Below, piece after piece: positions 1 through 6,856 of a DNA stretch of 13,080 nucleotides; position 1 is the stretch's first letter; each line of letters begins with the position of its first letter. Both the position numbers and the translations under genes were made by a program. Source of the stretch: Candidatus Poribacteria bacterium (lineage in GTDB: Bacteria; Poribacteria; WGA-4E; WGA-3G); contig RKRO01000083.1 in NCBI GenBank assembly GCA_007571355.1, positions 1 through 13,080 on the forward strand, given 5' to 3'. The notes beneath the pieces are model-generated. The model saw nothing but the letters and a program-made list of their open reading frames with translations. It had not been told where the DNA came from and did no database searches.

Positions 1-64
1 GACAAGGGGGGCAGGGGGGTTGTCTTCGGATAAGTGTGCATTTATTTTCGGATGTTACTATAAT

Positions 65-93
65 TTGACAAACCCTTTTTCATGAGGTATAAT
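65..93 (+). promoter_or_regulatory. Consensus sigma-70 promoter
   Basis: TTGACA at 65-70 and TATAAT at 88-93 are separated by exactly 17 bp, so both hexamers and the spacer match the housekeeping sigma-70 consensus. Transcription would start near 100 and run rightward. The first well-supported gene begins at 565, leaving a leader of about 460 nt that includes the pentanucleotide repeat and a possible small ORF at 165. This is the best promoter seen in the window and probably drives the small Cys-rich genes and perhaps everything to 4886. The match is read directly from sequence; activity is inferred. Confidence 0.75.
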
Positions 94-164
94 TATAGCA
101 TTGAACGTTTGAACGCGCGAATTCTATATTTTTTGGGCTTAACAGTTTGGAGAGGTCGACCGGG

Positions 165-344
165 ATGAAAAGCAACCGCTTGCCCGTATGGATAGATATT
201 TGTGTAGCCGCTGTGTTTGGTTCGCCTGATGTGGCTTGGGTATCCCCCACAGGCCAGGCCAGGCCAGGCCAGGCCAGGCCAGGCCAGGCCAGGCCTGGCC
301 TACCTGTCTGCTGCTCTCTCGCCCTACCCCTTCACAAACGTTAA
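165..344 (+). CDS. Possible 59-aa leader ORF carrying the repeat
   Basis: An ATG at 165 lies 9 nt after a purine-rich GGAGAGG (149-155) and about 65 nt after the expected transcription start, so the ORF is well placed to be translated. An in-frame TTG at 147 has no better site. The product is 59 aa: a short hydrophobic stretch, then three GQARP-type repeats encoded by the (AGGCC)n tract, then a short tail with two Cys. Because the repeat unit is 5 nt, gain or loss of one unit changes the frame. The three possible tails end at 344, 376 or 471. I know no homologous family. It may be a leader peptide, a phase-variable ORF or simply a chance ORF. Confidence 0.28.
   Translation: MKSNRLPVWIDICVAAVFGSPDVAWVSPTGQARPGQARPGQARPGLPVCCSLALPLHKR
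251..300 (+). repeat. Pentanucleotide tandem repeat (AGGCC)9-TGGCC
   Basis: Nine perfect AGGCC units occupy 251-295, followed by one TGGCC at 296-300. The 3' end forms a perfect 16-bp palindrome at 286-301 (AGGCCAGGCC then TGGCCT). GGCC is itself palindromic, so the transcript could fold into many alternative register hairpins and the DNA could slip during replication. The tract lies in the leader between the consensus promoter and the first clear gene, a position where length change could affect expression, and it also lies within the possible 59-aa ORF. Confidence 0.95.
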
Positions 345-564
345 GTATTGGATTTCACAACTTCGTCCAATTATAGAAGTTTTTTGCTCCCGCATGCTGC
401 CTTTGTTACAGACAAAGCACTGCATGGCGGGGTTTTTGTGTTGCACGACAACTGTTTCTATTATATGCTAAGACCTATAGTTCGCTGCTGGAGAATTGCC
501 GCGTTTTCTTTTTCTCAGTTGCAGACTCCCGACAGCTGGACTTAACCGTTTAAGGAGTGCAGCG

Positions 565-858
565 ATGTTCCGATCGTTGTTTTTGATTTTTTTGTTATGT
601 GGGTTGGTCGTTGTGTCGGTGATGTTTGCCTACCGGGCGCGTGCAGCGTCTACCTGTTCCCCGCGCACCCCGTGCATCCCCGATGTGAGATCGCCCGATT
701 GTGAAAAGGCGCGACCGTTATTGCAGTCGTCGTGTGAGGTATGGGAGGACAGCGATGAGCGCACGAGAAAGTTTACATCCCAATCGGGGCATTGCTCATC
801 GCCAAAGGAATACCACGCTCTCCAACCGATTCACTTTTCTGGCATTTTTCCAAAATAG
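565..858 (+). CDS. Small membrane-anchored Cys-containing protein, unknown family
   Basis: The ATG at 565 follows AAGGAG (552-557) with a 7-nt spacer, which decides this start over an in-frame upstream one at 496. The product is 97 aa. Residues 3-22 form a strong hydrophobic segment, followed by YRARA, which is either an N-terminal anchor with the rest outside or a signal peptide with an AxA-like cleavage site near residue 28. The exported part carries Cys at 31, 37, 46, 57 and 77, suggesting disulfides or metal binding. I do not recognise a family. It is the first of three small anchored Cys-rich genes; the next starts 12 nt downstream with its own ribosome binding site. The C-terminal third overlaps another small ORF in a different frame (755-874), so the last 35 residues are less certain. 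Confidence 0.65.
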   Translation: MFRSLFLIFLLCGLVVVSVMFAYRARAASTCSPRTPCIPDVRSPDCEKARPLLQSSCEVWEDSDERTRKFTSQSGHCSSPKEYHALQPIHFSGIFPK

Positions 859-874
859 AGGAGAACATCTATGA
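755..874 (+). CDS. Possible 39-aa overlapping ORF, coupled to next gene
   Basis: In another frame inside the end of the previous gene, an ATG at 755 follows GGGAGGA (743-749) by 5 nt. It opens a 39-codon ORF whose TGA overlaps the ATG of the 871 gene as ATGA. The predicted product is basic with a central hydrophobic patch (FTFLAFF). The ribosome binding site and the stop-start overlap are typical of translational coupling, but ORFs this short arise by chance and no family is recognised. It could instead mark a frameshift in the 565 gene. Confidence 0.2.
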   Translation: MSARESLHPNRGIAHRQRNTTLSNRFTFLAFFQNRGEHL

Positions 875-1197
875 AACGTAAATTGTATTTAGACATCGCG
901 GTCTTCATCGTGATTCTCGGTGGCTTTGGTGCTTTCATTTTTCTGCAGCAGCACGTGCCAGTTACGGAAGCCCAAACGCAGGAAGCAGTAGATGCCCCTG
1001 CCACAGGCTGTTGCGGTGCTGAAGGTGAAACTTTACCTGAAACTGCTGGCGGTTGCTGCGGAACCCCCGCACCTGAGACTGCACAAAGTGACGAAGGTGA
1101 ACAACAGGTGCGACCTTCGGGGACACCGAAAACAGCCCAAACATCCCCTAAAACACCGCAAAGTGAAGATGCAGACGCAGGTGGATGTGGTAGTTAA
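871..1197 (+). CDS. Small membrane-anchored protein with GCCG motifs
   Basis: The ATG at 871 follows GAGGAG (858-863) with a 7-nt spacer. The product is 108 aa. Residues 8-25 form a transmembrane anchor, and the rest is a low-complexity, probably disordered exported tail rich in Ala, Pro, Thr, Gln, Glu and Asp. Into this tail are set two GCCG motifs (46-49 and 61-64) and a terminal GGCGS (104-108). Vicinal Cys pairs flanked by Gly are good ligands for soft metals or can form redox-active disulfides, but no named domain is recognised. The neighbours are two further anchored Cys-rich proteins and a Met/His-rich outer-membrane barrel, so a metal-delivery or thiol role in the envelope is a reasonable inference. 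Confidence 0.75.
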   Translation: MKRKLYLDIAVFIVILGGFGAFIFLQQHVPVTEAQTQEAVDAPATGCCGAEGETLPETAGGCCGTPAPETAQSDEGEQQVRPSGTPKTAQTSPKTPQSEDADAGGCGS

Positions 1198-1334
1198 TAA
1201 TTTATCTCTGTAGCCCCTCTACTGAGATGTCCAACGTGCTTTGAAAGAAGCGCGAAATCCGAGAGACCTTGAATGTGTGTCTCTCTATTTTAAAATGAGA
1301 TGCCCCCGCGGCAGAAAAATAAAAGGAGACGATA
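1198..1334 (+). other. Intergenic gap with a 7-bp hairpin
   Basis: This 137-nt gap is the largest within the 565-4886 gene run. GAGAGAC at 1261-1267 can pair with GTCTCTC at 1279-1285 across an 11-nt loop. What follows is TATTTTAAAAT rather than a clean T-run, so this would be at most a weak terminator or an mRNA processing/stability element. I see no convincing promoter here; the next gene has its own ribosome binding site. Confidence 0.35.
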
Positions 1335-1907
1335 ATGTATTTGAAAAAAGTGTTGAACCACCCGAATGTAGTCGGCATTGTGATGCTCGCCCTTCTGTTC
1401 TGTGCAGGATTTGTTTATGCGTTCGCTTTTGATGGTTTTGATGTTGAAGTTGTCACAGAGGCGGAAGTAGCGGCTTGGCTTGCCGCATCGGGCTGGGCAA
1501 ACTCTGGTGGAGATGACGATCCGCCTGGAGATGACGATCCGCCCGGAGATGACGATCCGCCCGGAGATGACGATCCACCCGAAGATGACGATCCACCCGA
1601 AGATGAGCCTGATGAGGAACCTTGTGATTGCTCTTGGCAGGGTTGTCCTGGAGGCGAAGCTTGTGGAATGAAGACGCGGAACGCCCAAGGAAAGTGGAAG
1701 TGGCCTTGCGGTTCAAAAAATAATAATTATGATTATTATCCTTGTAAAGATTCAGGATGCCCTCGTAACCACAGCTGCACAAAAATGGAGAATGGTGAGG
1801 CCACGGGATGCCCTAAGAATGACCCGAATGGCACAGGACGACCACAGCGAACTAAAGTTTGTAAGAATTCTGGTCTGACACCTACGTGTACTGGTAAATG
1901 CGGATAA
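1335..1907 (+). CDS. Anchored or secreted protein: acidic repeat linker plus 12-Cys domain
   Basis: The ATG at 1335 follows AAGGAG (1323-1328) by 6 nt. The product is 190 aa. A hydrophobic segment at about residues 12-32 is a signal peptide or anchor. Residues 59-90 are an acidic, Pro-rich linker of GDDDPP/EDDDPP units. A compact C-terminal domain (about 97-190) has 12 Cys (97, 99, 104, 110, 125, 137, 142, 148, 159, 176, 185, 189), starting CDC and including GCPGGEAC. This looks like a disulfide-knotted or metal-binding exported domain on an extended spacer. The Asp-rich linker might bind divalent cations. No known family is recognised with confidence. It lies 27 nt upstream of the WD40 gene and belongs with the two preceding small Cys-rich genes. 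Confidence 0.85.
   Translation: MYLKKVLNHPNVVGIVMLALLFCAGFVYAFAFDGFDVEVVTEAEVAAWLAASGWANSGGDDDPPGDDDPPGDDDPPGDDDPPEDDDPPEDEPDEEPCDCSWQGCPGGEACGMKTRNAQGKWKWPCGSKNNNYDYYPCKDSGCPRNHSCTKMENGEATGCPKNDPNGTGRPQRTKVCKNSGLTPTCTGKCG
1509..1598 (+). repeat. 18-bp in-frame tandem repeat, five copies
   Basis: Five 18-bp units of the type GGAGATGACGATCCGCCC encode GDDDPP, with the last unit changed to EDDDPP. A degenerate partial sixth unit follows. Differences between units are single substitutions, mostly silent, so the array probably grew by recent duplication. A multiple of 3 keeps the frame, so changes in copy number would alter linker length only. Confidence 0.95.
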
Positions 1908-1934
1908 CAGCTTCGGAGCAAAGGATGGTGTAAT

Positions 1935-3854
1935 ATGAAAAACGGATCCACTCTCTTTTCCACATTGTCAACCGATAGCGATTTTACGAAATGGGGAATT
2001 CCGCACGGCTCGTTGGCACGTTTGGGACACGGATATGCAAGTGATATGGTATTCTGTCCTGAGAACGGAATCGTAGCTGTCACCACGACTGAAGGCGTGT
2101 GGTGGCACAAACTACCCACGCTATCTCCTATTGCCCTGTGGAAAAGAGAACAGGGCACCAGGATTTTTTCTTGTTGCACCTTTTCCAACACTGGCCAGTT
2201 ATTTGCTGCTGGCGGACTTGACGGTGCTAAGGTATGGGACGTTGTGAGTGGAGAGTGCCTTGTAAAACTGACCCGTTCCCAATTTTCGAGGCGCGAAAAG
2301 CAGAATATTGATATTGATTACCTTGCTTTTTCACCTAATGGGCACCTACTCGCTGCAGCCGCACGCGAAGGCGACACTTGCATTGATGTTTGGCAATGGG
2401 AAAGCGGTGAACACATTGCAAGATTTGAGATAGAGAACCCGGAAGAGGCCAAGGAAAATATTTATGAATGCAGCCGAACGGGGCCGCTTGTTTTCTCTAC
2501 AAATAACCAGTTACTAGCGTGTGGTATGCACGAGTTTTCGAGAGAGCAGGCCTGCGCGGTGAGTTTCATCTCAATATGGGACGTAGATACAGGTATAAAT
2601 GTTGCCCGCATCCCTATCCTTAAACCGGTGCATAGTCTTAGCTTCTCACCGTGTGGTCAGTTCCTAGCATCAGGCAATTATGCAGGCGTACAAGTATGGA
2701 CAGTTAGAAATTGGGAGATCTACCGAGAGTACCCGATGTCTGGAGACTATTGGATGTATGTTGCCTATTCGTCAGAAGGTTTTTTGCGTGCTGCAGGAAT
2801 ATCAAGAGAACAAAGAATTACAAGTGTCTGGAACATAGAAACAGGGCATAACCTTTACAATTACCCAGGAGATGTTGACCTACTTTTAGATTTTCCGAAA
2901 GGCACGCAAATTTGTTTGGTTAGTGAACAAGAATTAAATGTGTGTAAGATAGAGAACGAGAAGCATGTTGCCCGACATTCGTATATTACACATATTCCTT
3001 TTTCGATATCGCTTGTGTTTGCGACTGACCAAAAGACGCTTGTGTTGCGGGATTTTCATACGGGCATCTCACTATGGAATGTTGATACTCCTCAGCAGTT
3101 CCCCCACGTTTTTAAACCTGCTGACGGACTCTGGTTTTCTGTAAACGTGTCCTCAAGTGGAAAAATTCTCGCCACTTCCGCAGAGAAAAATAATGTCACC
3201 TTGTGGGAAGTAGAAAACGATACCCCATTGGAATTATTTACCACGGAAGCGAAAGTAAAAAATGTAGTGTTTTCACCTACTACATCCGTGCTAGCATGCC
3301 GAGATGAAGATACCCAGATTTACCTCTGGGATACACAAAGCGGTCGCTTACATGAAACCGTCCAAGCAGAATATTCAGAAGCGGAACGTATGATATTCAG
3401 TCCAAACGGAAGATACCTTGTCAGTGGTGCAGACCTGCTCTATGATGTCACAGAAGGTAGAAAGATTGAAACGTTTGATTTGGAGGAGATGTCTATTCAC
3501 TTATTTTCCCACGACAGCACACAGTTTTTCTGTGATACACGCGAGGCGATAGAGGTGTGGGACATCTTCTTGTGCGAAAAAGTGCTGTCTATTCCAAAGC
3601 CGGGAGTATGGGAGAACTCAGCTTTGGCAGCACTGGCACTATCACCTTGTGGCAAATATCTGGCAGGTTGCTGCCATCAAAAGCCCGAGGCATTGCACTT
3701 GTGGACAATTGATGATGGTGTGCCTCGATCAGTTTTTGAGGGACATTCTTCAATTATATCCGTTGCATTTTCGCCTGATACAACGCTTCTCGCGAGCGGC
3801 AGTGATGATGGTACCATTCTGTTATGGGATTTGAAACCTTACTTGAATACCTAA
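1935..3854 (+). CDS. WD40 repeat protein, about 14 blades
   Basis: The ATG at 1935 follows AAGGA (1921-1925) by 9 nt. The 639-aa product has no signal peptide or membrane segment, so it is probably cytoplasmic. I count about 14 WD40-like blades from near residue 35 to the end. Typical blade cores are AFSPNG or SFSPCG followed by L-A-A/S-G, closing on IWDVDTG, VWDVVSG, LWDTQSG or LWDLKP. Blade 7 is degenerate. Fourteen blades fit two seven-bladed propellers, the usual protein-interaction scaffold. The N-terminus (WGIPHGSLARLGHG) resembles the opening of the abundant Poribacteria WD40 proteins as I remember them. No kinase, caspase or NTPase domain is fused. It sits between exported Cys-rich proteins and the outer-membrane barrel and ends 9 nt before the latter, so it is co-transcribed. 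Its partner is unknown. Confidence 0.95.
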   Translation: MKNGSTLFSTLSTDSDFTKWGIPHGSLARLGHGYASDMVFCPENGIVAVTTTEGVWWHKLPTLSPIALWKREQGTRIFSCCTFSNTGQLFAAGGLDGAKVWDVVSGECLVKLTRSQFSRREKQNIDIDYLAFSPNGHLLAAAAREGDTCIDVWQWESGEHIARFEIENPEEAKENIYECSRTGPLVFSTNNQLLACGMHEFSREQACAVSFISIWDVDTGINVARIPILKPVHSLSFSPCGQFLASGNYAGVQVWTVRNWEIYREYPMSGDYWMYVAYSSEGFLRAAGISREQRITSVWNIETGHNLYNYPGDVDLLLDFPKGTQICLVSEQELNVCKIENEKHVARHSYITHIPFSISLVFATDQKTLVLRDFHTGISLWNVDTPQQFPHVFKPADGLWFSVNVSSSGKILATSAEKNNVTLWEVENDTPLELFTTEAKVKNVVFSPTTSVLACRDEDTQIYLWDTQSGRLHETVQAEYSEAERMIFSPNGRYLVSGADLLYDVTEGRKIETFDLEEMSIHLFSHDSTQFFCDTREAIEVWDIFLCEKVLSIPKPGVWENSALAALALSPCGKYLAGCCHQKPEALHLWTIDDGVPRSVFEGHSSIISVAFSPDTTLLASGSDDGTILLWDLKPYLNT

Positions 3855-3863
3855 GGAGAACTT

Positions 3864-4886
3864 TTGAAACAAGGCGCGTTTATCACCATATTTTTTCTAC
3901 TTTTCTCTGTTGTCGTTTTAGCAGATACATCCGAAGAACACCAGGACTGCCCGGCGCCTATTAGTGTTATCGGCAATCATGTGCATACATCAGGGGAAAT
4001 GATGCTTTCCTACCGGTTTATGACGATGGATATGCGGGGGCTACAATCTGGCACAGATGTTATAGAAACAGCGGATGTGCTAAAAGATTTTATGATGGTG
4101 CCAACGGCGATGGACATGAAGATGCACATGTTTGGTCTCATGTTCGCACCCCATGACAAACTCACGGTCATGGGGATGACAAGTTATCGACAGCTCTCCA
4201 TGGAGATGGAGGAGGCACATCAGCACGCGACGGAGCATCACGATCATCCCGTAGGCACACATGAAATGTCCAGTGCAGGTATCGGGGATGTCCAGTTGGA
4301 CTCGCTTTTGACGATATGGCAAAGACATAACATCACGATTATCGGCAATCTGGGGGTATCGTTTCCTACGGGGTCTATTGCACAGCAGGTAGACGACGGG
4401 AGTATTCTTCCTTATCCGATGCAACTCGGAAGTGGTTCTTTTGAAGCGCGTCCTGGGCTAACAGCTTTCGGAACGCACGGTAATTGGTCTTACGGTGGTC
4501 AGCTGCGCGGTGCTTTCCCCCTCAATATCAATGCCAGTGAGTATCGGCATGGGAGCACGCTCACTGCCACAACATGGGGGGCACGGCGCGTTAATAATTG
4601 GATCAGTCTCAGTGCAAGGTTACTCTTTTCGCATAAAGGAAATATAACGGGAAGCCATCCAGATTTGGATATAAACAGGAGTCCAAGCCACCGTCCTGAT
4701 TTTCAAGGGTTCAATAGACTGGATGTTGCGATTTCAAGTAATTTGATAGTACCAACAGGTTCGCTGGCAGGGCAGCGTCTCGCGATGGAGTTCATGGTGC
4801 CTGTTTATCAGTCCCTCACGGGAACACAACTCAAAAACACGTGGAAACTCGTCCTCGGTTGGCAATACGCTTTCCGGCTATTGTAA
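3864..4886 (+). CDS. Met/His-rich outer-membrane beta-barrel, MetA-pathway/transporter type
   Basis: The start is a TTG at 3864 preceded by AAGGAG (3853-3858, 5-nt spacer). No in-frame ATG precedes the signal peptide, which supports this start. The product is 340 aa. Residues 4-20 are a signal peptide ending VVLA, then DTSEE. The mature N-terminus carries HVHTSGEMMLSYRF, then MTMDMRG (53-59), then DFMMVPTAMDMKMHMFG (75-91), then a His-rich stretch (119-133, HQHATEHHDH). Alternating hydrophobic strands ending in a final WQYAFRLL suggest a porin-like barrel. These motifs match a family usually annotated transporter or phenol MetA-pathway-like (PF13557 type), often found near copper-handling genes (recalled knowledge). 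Met and His clusters suit Cu(I)/Cu(II) contact. It closes the gene run with the Cys-rich proteins and WD40 protein. Confidence 0.85.
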   Translation: MKQGAFITIFFLLFSVVVLADTSEEHQDCPAPISVIGNHVHTSGEMMLSYRFMTMDMRGLQSGTDVIETADVLKDFMMVPTAMDMKMHMFGLMFAPHDKLTVMGMTSYRQLSMEMEEAHQHATEHHDHPVGTHEMSSAGIGDVQLDSLLTIWQRHNITIIGNLGVSFPTGSIAQQVDDGSILPYPMQLGSGSFEARPGLTAFGTHGNWSYGGQLRGAFPLNINASEYRHGSTLTATTWGARRVNNWISLSARLLFSHKGNITGSHPDLDINRSPSHRPDFQGFNRLDVAISSNLIVPTGSLAGQRLAMEFMVPVYQSLTGTQLKNTWKLVLGWQYAFRLL

Positions 4887-4914
4887 AAGGGACACACCGA
4901 TAGGATTATTGTAT

Positions 4915-6852
4915 ATGAGATCAGAACACCTTCCGTGGCATAGAATAGCGAATTATCTGTTCGGAGGACTCTTTTTTTTCACTATCGGGTACTGGCTAAA
5001 AAATAATATTATCATTTTCCATGATAAAGTGGTAATCTCCTGGCAAGAATCTACGTATCTGTCAGTAGCTTTGCCCATCTGGGGAGTGAATGTAACAGCC
5101 GCTGTGCTATTCCTTTACACTCTTCTCTTGATACTTCCAAACGTCCAAGTGTTGCAGCAACGGGCACGGCATGCCGTTATTTTTTGCATTATGCTCGGAA
5201 CCTGTGTGTTGCCACTACACGCAATCCTTAACACGCCCCGTTTCAATGCTGTAGACATTCTCACCAACGGGTATAGTCTTATTCTCTACAGTATAGGTAT
5301 CGCTTTATGTTTCCGCGGATTACTCAGCAGCCCCCCCGCATTCATTCAGAGAATCGGTTCGCGGATTGTCCAATGGATACGCAACATGTCCACACAGATT
5401 TTTCTTCTCTGTTCAGTGGTTGGCACAGCCTTAATATGTAGTGCCATATCACTTTATCTTTTTGATGGTGTGACTGGATCATACGACGGCTGCGTGTATA
5501 TGTTTCAAGCACGCTTATTCTCGCACGGCATGCTCACTGCACAACTTCCGCCTGAACCGCACTTTTTTGAAAACAACCTCGTTATTTTATCCGATAAATG
5601 GTATACACAATTCCCACCCGGATATCCCGTCATACTCGCCTTAGGCGTGTTAATAGGAGTGCCGTGGCTCGTGAATCCAATACTCGCCGCACTCACTATT
5701 GCGGGTATTTATCTGATTGCTAATGAACTCTACGGGAAGAATATCGCAAAACTTTCTGCGCTGTTGACTTGCACAAGTAGTTTTTTTCTTTTCATGTCCT
5801 CTGAGTTTCTGTCACACAGTTCAACCCTCTTTTTTATCACAGCGGCTTTTCTGAGTTTCGTCTGGATGGTTAAAAAGAAACGCCCCCGCTTGGCAGCCAT
5901 CGCCTGTGGTACGGCGTTAGGGTGCGCGCTACTCTGTCGCCCCTATACCACAGCCTGGGTCTGTGTCTGTCTTGGCATCGCAGCAATAGGGATGCGGAAA
6001 CATTTGGAAATTCGACACATACTTATCGGTGCTGTCCCGCTTATCGCCGCTGGGGTGGCATTCCTTGCATATAATGCCGCAACAACAGGACACCCGCTGC
6101 TTTTCGGATATATCGCCTTACACGGTAAAGAACATCTTCCAGGCTTCCACCAAGACCCCTGGATGGAACAGCCTCACACAATTGCACAGGGGATCAAATA
6201 CTTACTCGGCAACCTGAATGGACTCAACTATTATCTGTTTGAGTGGCCAATCCCCTCGCTTTTCTTTATCGCACTCTATCTCGCATTCGGAAAAAAAGAG
6301 ACATGGGACTGGATACTTGTCGGATGGCTGAGTACTTTGTTCATAGGGCAAGTTTTCTATTTTTTTAATGAATTCGACTTCGGTCCCAGATTTGTATATG
6401 AAACGTTACCTGCGGTCATCCTCTTAACAAGTAAAGGGATTGTTCTCAGCACAAAGCACTTGGCGGCTTGGCTCAAAACACCTCCTTATGCACACGCGCG
6501 AAGTGCAATCTGTTTGATACTGATCGGATTTTTTCTGTTTGCTATGCTTTTCAATATGCCAAAAACTGTGAAATCATACCATCGCGCTTATACAGAAGAC
6601 GTGACAATTCAGAAATATCTTGAAAAAAATAACATAGAAAAAGCACTTGTCTTTGTGAGAAACAAACGCGCCTATCGGATACATTATCCATTTAATGCTC
6701 CCTTCGCAAAACCGCATATCTATGCCACAGATAGAGGCAGTGAGAACATAAAACTTGCAGAAAAGTTTCCAAACTACCGATATTTCATTGCCGATGAAGA
6801 TAATACAGTTGAAGAATTCACTCTGAATGAACCCAATAAAGCGGAAAGGTGA
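4915..6852 (+). CDS. GT39/ArnT-like membrane glycosyltransferase
   Basis: The ATG at 4915 follows AGGA (4902-4905) by 9 nt; an upstream TTG at 4909 is too close to that site. The 645-aa product is a polytopic GT-C fold protein, probably transferring sugar from a polyprenyl-phosphate donor to an envelope acceptor on the outer face of the inner membrane. Family marks are SYDGCVYMFQARLF (189-202), with Asp191 in the place of the catalytic Asp, and then WYTQFPPGYP in the first external loop. Many transmembrane helices and a soluble C-terminal tail follow. Two oddities stand out. The usual D-E pair is D-G here. About 165 residues with roughly four extra helices precede the canonical first helix, whereas the motif normally lies near residue 50. 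It begins 28 nt after the barrel gene and ends 4 nt before a second GT39 gene. The family call is strong; donor and acceptor are unknown. Confidence 0.85.
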   Translation: MRSEHLPWHRIANYLFGGLFFFTIGYWLKNNIIIFHDKVVISWQESTYLSVALPIWGVNVTAAVLFLYTLLLILPNVQVLQQRARHAVIFCIMLGTCVLPLHAILNTPRFNAVDILTNGYSLILYSIGIALCFRGLLSSPPAFIQRIGSRIVQWIRNMSTQIFLLCSVVGTALICSAISLYLFDGVTGSYDGCVYMFQARLFSHGMLTAQLPPEPHFFENNLVILSDKWYTQFPPGYPVILALGVLIGVPWLVNPILAALTIAGIYLIANELYGKNIAKLSALLTCTSSFFLFMSSEFLSHSSTLFFITAAFLSFVWMVKKKRPRLAAIACGTALGCALLCRPYTTAWVCVCLGIAAIGMRKHLEIRHILIGAVPLIAAGVAFLAYNAATTGHPLLFGYIALHGKEHLPGFHQDPWMEQPHTIAQGIKYLLGNLNGLNYYLFEWPIPSLFFIALYLAFGKKETWDWILVGWLSTLFIGQVFYFFNEFDFGPRFVYETLPAVILLTSKGIVLSTKHLAAWLKTPPYAHARSAICLILIGFFLFAMLFNMPKTVKSYHRAYTEDVTIQKYLEKNNIEKALVFVRNKRAYRIHYPFNAPFAKPHIYATDRGSENIKLAEKFPNYRYFIADEDNTVEEFTLNEPNKAER

Positions 6853-6856
6853 AAAA

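Larger units (their letters stand above)
94..564 (+). other. Long 5' leader without a firm gene
   Basis: About 460 nt lie between the consensus promoter and the first convincing start codon at 565. The stretch contains the possible ORF at 165-344 and the AGGCC repeat at 251-300. From 345 to about 550 it holds only short ORFs without hydrophobic segments, domains or good ribosome binding sites. A small imperfect dyad (CTTTGT at 401-406, ACAAAG at 412-417) has no following T-tract, so I do not call a terminator. I recognise no riboswitch or known RNA family. Confidence 0.5.

Noticed and set aside
1..24. GACAA ... TTGTC flanking two G6 runs, possible G-quadruplex or terminator
   Set aside because: The stem is only 5 bp with a 14-nt G-rich loop and no T-run; it lies at the window edge, so its context cannot be judged.
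251..300. CRISPR-like or satellite array
   Set aside because: The unit is 5 bp with no spacers; it is a simple tandem repeat.
94..564. Riboswitch in the long leader
   Set aside because: No conserved aptamer core or terminator/antiterminator pair could be recognised by eye.
1509..1598. CRISPR-like repeat array
   Set aside because: Contiguous 18-bp in-frame coding repeats without spacers.
1290..1782. Reverse-strand ORFs with repeated GRIVIS or LRADRH units opposite the 1335 gene
   Set aside because: They are reverse readings of the 18-bp GDDDPP repeat. The forward frame has a ribosome binding site, signal segment and Cys-rich domain; the reverse ones have none.
4080..4424. 114-codon reverse ORF inside the barrel gene
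   Set aside because: It is a shadow of the Met/His-rich forward frame, which has a signal peptide and family motifs.
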